Source of the DNA: Penaeus vannamei | Lineage: Eukaryota; Arthropoda; Malacostraca; Decapoda; Penaeidae | Direction of reading: 5' to 3' | NCBI RefSeq assembly: GCF_042767895.1 | Contig: NC_091568.1 | Coordinates: 21,718,658-21,728,657, forward strand | Length of the DNA stretch: 10,000 bases | Shown here: piece by piece, positions 6,679-10,000 of the stretch | Position numbering within the stretch: position 1 is the stretch's first letter | Layout of the letters: each line of letters begins with the position of its first letter | Notes under the pieces: model-generated | The model's database searches: none | Seen by the model: the letters and a program-made list of their open reading frames with translations, nothing else | What the model was told of the DNA's origin: nothing | Made by a program: the position numbers and the translations under genes

Positions 6679-7264
6679 CATTCAGTCCATTTGTAATGAA
6701 GTAAAGGCCAGAATTAATAAAATCCCATAAGTCGGAAAAACGGCAAAATCTAGCGTATTACAGCCTTTTGAGAGAAACGTCGAAAAAAAACCTCTTCGCT
6801 TTTAAATGGTAATTATGAGGATTTTAACATTAATTAAGGTAATTAAGATGATTTCCATAATAATTCCTTTATTATTGACAATACTGATGATAATTATGAT
6901 GATAATGACAATGATAATGACAATAATAATGATAATAATGATAAAATCATAATTATAATGATAATCATGATAATTACTGCATTAATACCAATAATCAACT
7001 CTATTCCAATAATTTTCATACTATTAATGGCAATAGAAATAATATCATTATCATTGTCATTATAATTATTATTATTATCATTATTATTTCTAAGATTATC
7101 ATTATATAAATAGTTATAATGATAAAAATAGCAATAATAATTAGAATAATAATTATCATAACTGCAATAATGATGATAATAATAATGATAATCATTATAA
7201 TGACTATAATGAAAATAATCATAAAAATGATGACAGTAATGATAAAAATCATGATAATAATTAT
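6679..7264 (+). repeat. Family B unit 2 (586 bp)
   Basis: This is a full unit. Private changes include TTTGTAATGAAGTAAAGG in the island start, and TTAATTAAGGTAATTAAGATG for TTAATTCAGGTAATTATGATG near 6832. The purine run AATGACAATGATAATGA (about 6911-6927) and the later TCATTATCATTGTCATTA (7046-7063) are an almost perfect inverted pair within the unit. Confidence 0.87.
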
Positions 7265-7731
7265 CATTCAGTCCATTTATAATGAAATAAAGGCCAGAAG
7301 TAATAAAATCCCCAGAGTCGAACAGCCTTTTGAGAGAAACGTCGAAAAAAACCCTCTTCGCTTTTTAATGGCAATTATTAGGATTTTAACATTAATTCAG
7401 GTAATTATGATGATTTCCATGATAATTCCTTTATTATTGACAATAATGATGATAATGACAATGATAATGACGATAATGATGATAATAAAGATAAAATAAT
7501 AATTACAATGATAATCTTGATAATTACTGCAATAATAGCAATGATTAACTCTATTCCGATAATTTTCATACTAATTATATAAATAGTTATAATGATAAAA
7601 ATAGCAATATTAATTAGCATGAAAATTATTATAACTGCAATAATGATGATGATAATAATAATGATAATCATGATGATAAGGACTATAATGATAATAATCA
7701 TAAAAATTATGATAGTAATTATGATAATTAT
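7265..7731 (+). repeat. Family B unit 3 (467 bp, two internal deletions)
   Basis: This copy is about 120 bp short. In its island CCCAGAGTCGAACAGCC skips the AAAAACGGCAAAATCTAGCG block. Further on, TTTTCATACTAATTATATAAATAG skips the whole pyrimidine-rich TCATTATCATTGTCATTAT segment. It therefore lacks both the most conserved part of the island and one arm of the usual hairpin, so neither is needed for a unit to persist in the array. Confidence 0.87.
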
Positions 7732-8255
7732 CATTCAGTCCATTTATAATGAAATAAAGGCCAGAAGTAATAAAATCCCAAAAATCGAAAAAAAAACGGC
7801 AAAATCTAGCGTTTTACAGCCTTTTCAGAGAAACGTCGAAAAAAAACCTTTTCACTTTTTAATTGTAATTATGAGGATTAATTCATGTAATTATGATGAT
7901 TTCCATGATAATTCCAATAATGATGATAATTATGATAGTCATAATTATAATGATAATCTTGATAATTACTGCAATAATTAACTCTATTCCGATAATTTCC
8001 ATATTAATAATGGCAATTGAAATAATAATATCATTATCATTTTCATTATAATTATTATTATTGTCATTATTATTTCTAAGATTATCATTATTGCTAATAT
8101 CATTATATAGTTATAATGATAAAAATGGCATTAATAATTAGCATAATGATTATTATAATTGCAATAATAATAATAATGGTAATCAAGATGATAATGACTA
8201 TAAAGATAATAATCATAAAAATGATGACAGTAATCATAAAAATGATAATAATTAT
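7732..8255 (+). repeat. Family B unit 4 (524 bp)
   Basis: The island is present (about 7744-7880), with AAAATCGAAAAAAAAACGG showing A-run expansion. After it, GAGGATTAATTCATG lacks the TTTAACATT part. The CTTTATTATTGAC segment and the AATGACAATG purine run are missing, so the unit passes from TAATTCC directly to AATAATGATGATAATTATG. The rest follows the consensus. Confidence 0.86.
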
Positions 8256-8836
8256 CATTCAGTCCATTTATAATGAAATAAGTAATAAAATCCTAAAAGT
8301 CGAAAAAACGGCAAAATCTAGCGTATTACAGCCTTTTGAGAGAAACGCAGTAAAAACACTGTTTTCGCTTTTAAATGGTTATCATGAGGGTTTTAACATT
8401 AATTCAGGTAATTATGATGATTTCCATGATAATTCCTTTATTATTGACAATAATGATGATAATTATGATGATAATGACAATGATAATGATTATAATAATG
8501 ATAGAATCATAATTATAATGATAATCTTGATGATTACTGCAATGATAGCAATAATTAACTCTATTCCAATAATTTTCATACTATTAATGGCAGTAAAAAT
8601 CATATCATTATCATCGTCATTATAATTATTACTATTGTCATTATTATTTCTAAGACTATCATTATTGCTATTATTATTATATAAATAGTTATAATGATAA
8701 AAATACCAATAATGATTAACATGATAATTATTATAACTGTAATAATGATGATAATAATAAAGATAATCATGATGATAATGACTATAATGATAATAATCAT
8801 AAAAATGATGAAAGTAATGATAATGATGATAATTAT
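8256..8836 (+). repeat. Family B unit 5 (581 bp)
   Basis: This is a near full-length unit. AATGAAATAAGTAATAAAATCC lacks eight bases (AGGCCAGA-like) found in other copies. The island end reads GAGAAACGCAGTAAAAACACTG where the others have GAGAAACGTCGAAAAAAACC. A partial unit after it (8837-8934) is cut by the second inversion. Confidence 0.86.
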
Positions 8837-8934
8837 CATTCAGTCCATTTATAATGAAATTAAGGCCAGAAGTAATAAAATCTCAAAAGTCGAAAAAACG
8901 CCAAATCTAGCGTATTGCAGCCTTTTGAGAGAAA

Positions 8935-9700
8935 TAATTGCCATTATTAATATGAAAATTATTGGAATAGAGTTAATTATTGCTATTATTGCTGTAATCA
9001 AGAATTATCATTACAATTATGATTTTATCATTATCATTATTAATGTCATTATCATTGTCATTATCATCATAATTGTCATCATTATTGTCAATAATCATCA
9101 TAATTTCCTGAATTAATGTTAAAATCCTCATAATTACCATTAAAAAGCGAAAAGTTTTTTTCGACGTTTTTCTCAAAAGGCTGTTTCCGCTACATTTTGC
9201 AAAATTTTTCATCTTTCGGGATTTTATTGCCTCTGGCCTTCATTTCATTATAAATGGACTGAATGATAATTATCATCATTATTATCATTACTGTCATCAT
9301 TTTTATGATTGTTATCATTTTAGTCATTATCATCATGATTATCATTATTATTATCATTATTGCAGTTATAATAATTATTATGCTAATTATTATGGCTATT
9401 TTTATCATTATAACTATTAATATAATGACAATCGCAATAATGATAATCTTAGAAATAATAATGACAATAATAATTATAATGACAATAATAATGACATTAT
9501 TATTTCTATTACCATTATTAGTATGAAAATTATTGGAATAGATTTAATTATTGCTATTACTGCAGTAATTACCAAGATTATCATAATAGTTCTGATTTTA
9601 TCATTATCATTAATATTGCCATTATCATCATAATTATCATCATTATTGTCAATAATAAAGGAATTATTATGGAAATCATCATAATTACCTGAATTAAAGT
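8935..9700 (-). repeat. Satellite family B, minus orientation, after the second inversion
   Basis: At about 8934 a plus unit stops within its island (GAGAGAAA). Minus-oriented sequence then begins with ATTGCCATTATTAATATG and GGAATAGAGTTAATTATTGC, the reverse complement of the TAACTCTATTCC marker. The facing island is at 9120-9255 and the anchor GGACTGAATG is at 9256. The two facing islands are therefore separated by about 200-230 bp of unit sequence. The segment ends where family A takes over, near 9700. Confidence 0.87.
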
Positions 9701-10000
9701 TATTATTGCAATTATTAGGTAAATCATCATTATAATTATTATTGTATAATTATTATCATAATTATTGTCTTATTTACTCTCATAATTATAATTATTATCG
9801 TCATTAGTTTCATTATTGAATCGTCGGTTATCATCCAAATCATCTTAATTAACAGAATTATTGCTAAGATCATCATAATAATCATTAAACTCAAAAAGGT
9901 GGGGATTTCGATTCATCTTTCTAAAGGCTGTATTTCGCTAGATTTCGCCGGTTTTTCGACTTTTGAGATTTTTCTACTTTTAGCCTTTTTCTCAATATAG
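9700..10000 (-). repeat. Satellite family A, minus orientation (partial unit)
   Basis: From about 9700 the sequence is the reverse complement of the start of a family A unit: AATTATTAGGTAAATCATC, CTCATAATTATAATTATTATCG, TCGGTTATCATCCAAATCATC and TTGCTAAGATCATCATAATAATC, followed by the family A island (TTTCGCTAGATTTCGCCGG and ACTTTTAGCCTTTTTCTCA). It is more diverged from units 1-4 than they are from each other, for example CTCAAAAAGGTGGGGATTTCG. The window ends inside this unit. Confidence 0.85.

Larger units (their letters stand above)
5090..6850. repeat. Large inverted repeat (about 830-bp arms, spacer centred near 5943)
   Basis: The left arm (about 5090-5921) is the reverse complement of the right arm (about 5965-6850), apart from indels such as the missing island in the left arm. 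Close to the centre ATTATTGCAGTTATGA (5906-5921) faces TCATAACTGCAATAAT (5966-5981). The spacer of about 43 bp (5922-5965) carries TAGTTATAATGATAAAAATAGC, which is normal sequence from the middle of a plus unit. The fold therefore arises by an inversion inside a unit and not by an unrelated insertion. Confidence 0.85.
5922..8934 (+). repeat. Satellite family B array, plus orientation
   Basis: The anchor CATTCAGTCCAT recurs at 6074, 6679, 7265, 7732, 8256 and 8837, with periods of 605, 586, 467, 524 and 581 bp. Units contain, in order: the conserved island; a TTCCATGATAATTCC segment; a purine-rich AATGATAATGACAATG run; a TAACTCTATTCCAATAATTTTC marker; a pyrimidine-rich TCATTATCATTGTCATTAT run; and a final purine-rich run back to the anchor. 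Copies are more diverged and more variable in length than in family A, mostly through deletions, which suggests an older or less homogenised array. No genes are supported in it. Confidence 0.92.

Noticed and set aside
5319..9526. Similar Ile/Met/Asn-rich frames of 60-180 residues in the right arrays, some crossing the conserved island
   Set aside because: They follow the satellite unit, change with its orientation and indels, and appear on both strands. The island portion (for example SIYNEIKARSNKI) is repeated only because the DNA repeats.
1..10000. CRISPR array or bacterial repeat locus
   Set aside because: The units are about 585 bp, with variable low-complexity contents and no short repeats alternating with unique spacers. 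The retrotransposon is of animal type.

Overview
This window looks like repeat-rich, non-genic DNA from an animal nuclear genome. It has no bacterial-type gene layout, no RNA genes and no host protein-coding gene that I can support. About 70% of it is a very AT-rich complex satellite made of TAATGA/TCATTA-like words. A single GC-richer block near positions 2191-5085 is a degenerate non-LTR retrotransposon on the minus strand. From memory, its protein resembles the RTE-like elements that are abundant in decapod crustaceans (shrimps and crabs), where fragments are often annotated 'craniofacial development protein 2-like'. A crustacean host is therefore my best guess, but it is an inference.

Layout. 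Positions 1-2190 hold a head-to-tail array of about 585-bp units (family A, + orientation; the first unit is 547 bp because of a 39-bp deletion). Positions 2191-5085 hold the retrotransposon: a GC-rich 5' leader at 4500-5080, an open endonuclease frame at 3009-4499, and a broken reverse transcriptase and C-terminal region at 2208-3060. The coding region ends almost at the 3' tail, a short (GAT)n run that merges into the satellite. Positions 5086-5921 are satellite family B in minus orientation, followed by a head-to-head inversion with a spacer near 5943. Positions 5965-8934 are family B in plus orientation, with five full units of 467-605 bp. A second, tail-to-tail inversion lies at about 8935. 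Family B in minus orientation then runs to about 9700, where the sequence switches inside a unit to family A in minus orientation, which continues to the window end.

Every satellite unit has the same plan. A CpG-bearing, non-simple island of about 100-150 bp is embedded in low-complexity TAATGA/TCATTA sequence that can fold back on itself. Families A and B share the island at clearly reduced similarity, so they are related subfamilies. The long Asn/Asp- or Ile/Met-rich open frames are by-products of the stop-poor hexamer and not genes. No coherent gene pathway operates here. The points of interest are the nested palindromic organisation of the array, the retrotransposon sitting exactly at a family/orientation boundary, and the structured 5' leader of the element.
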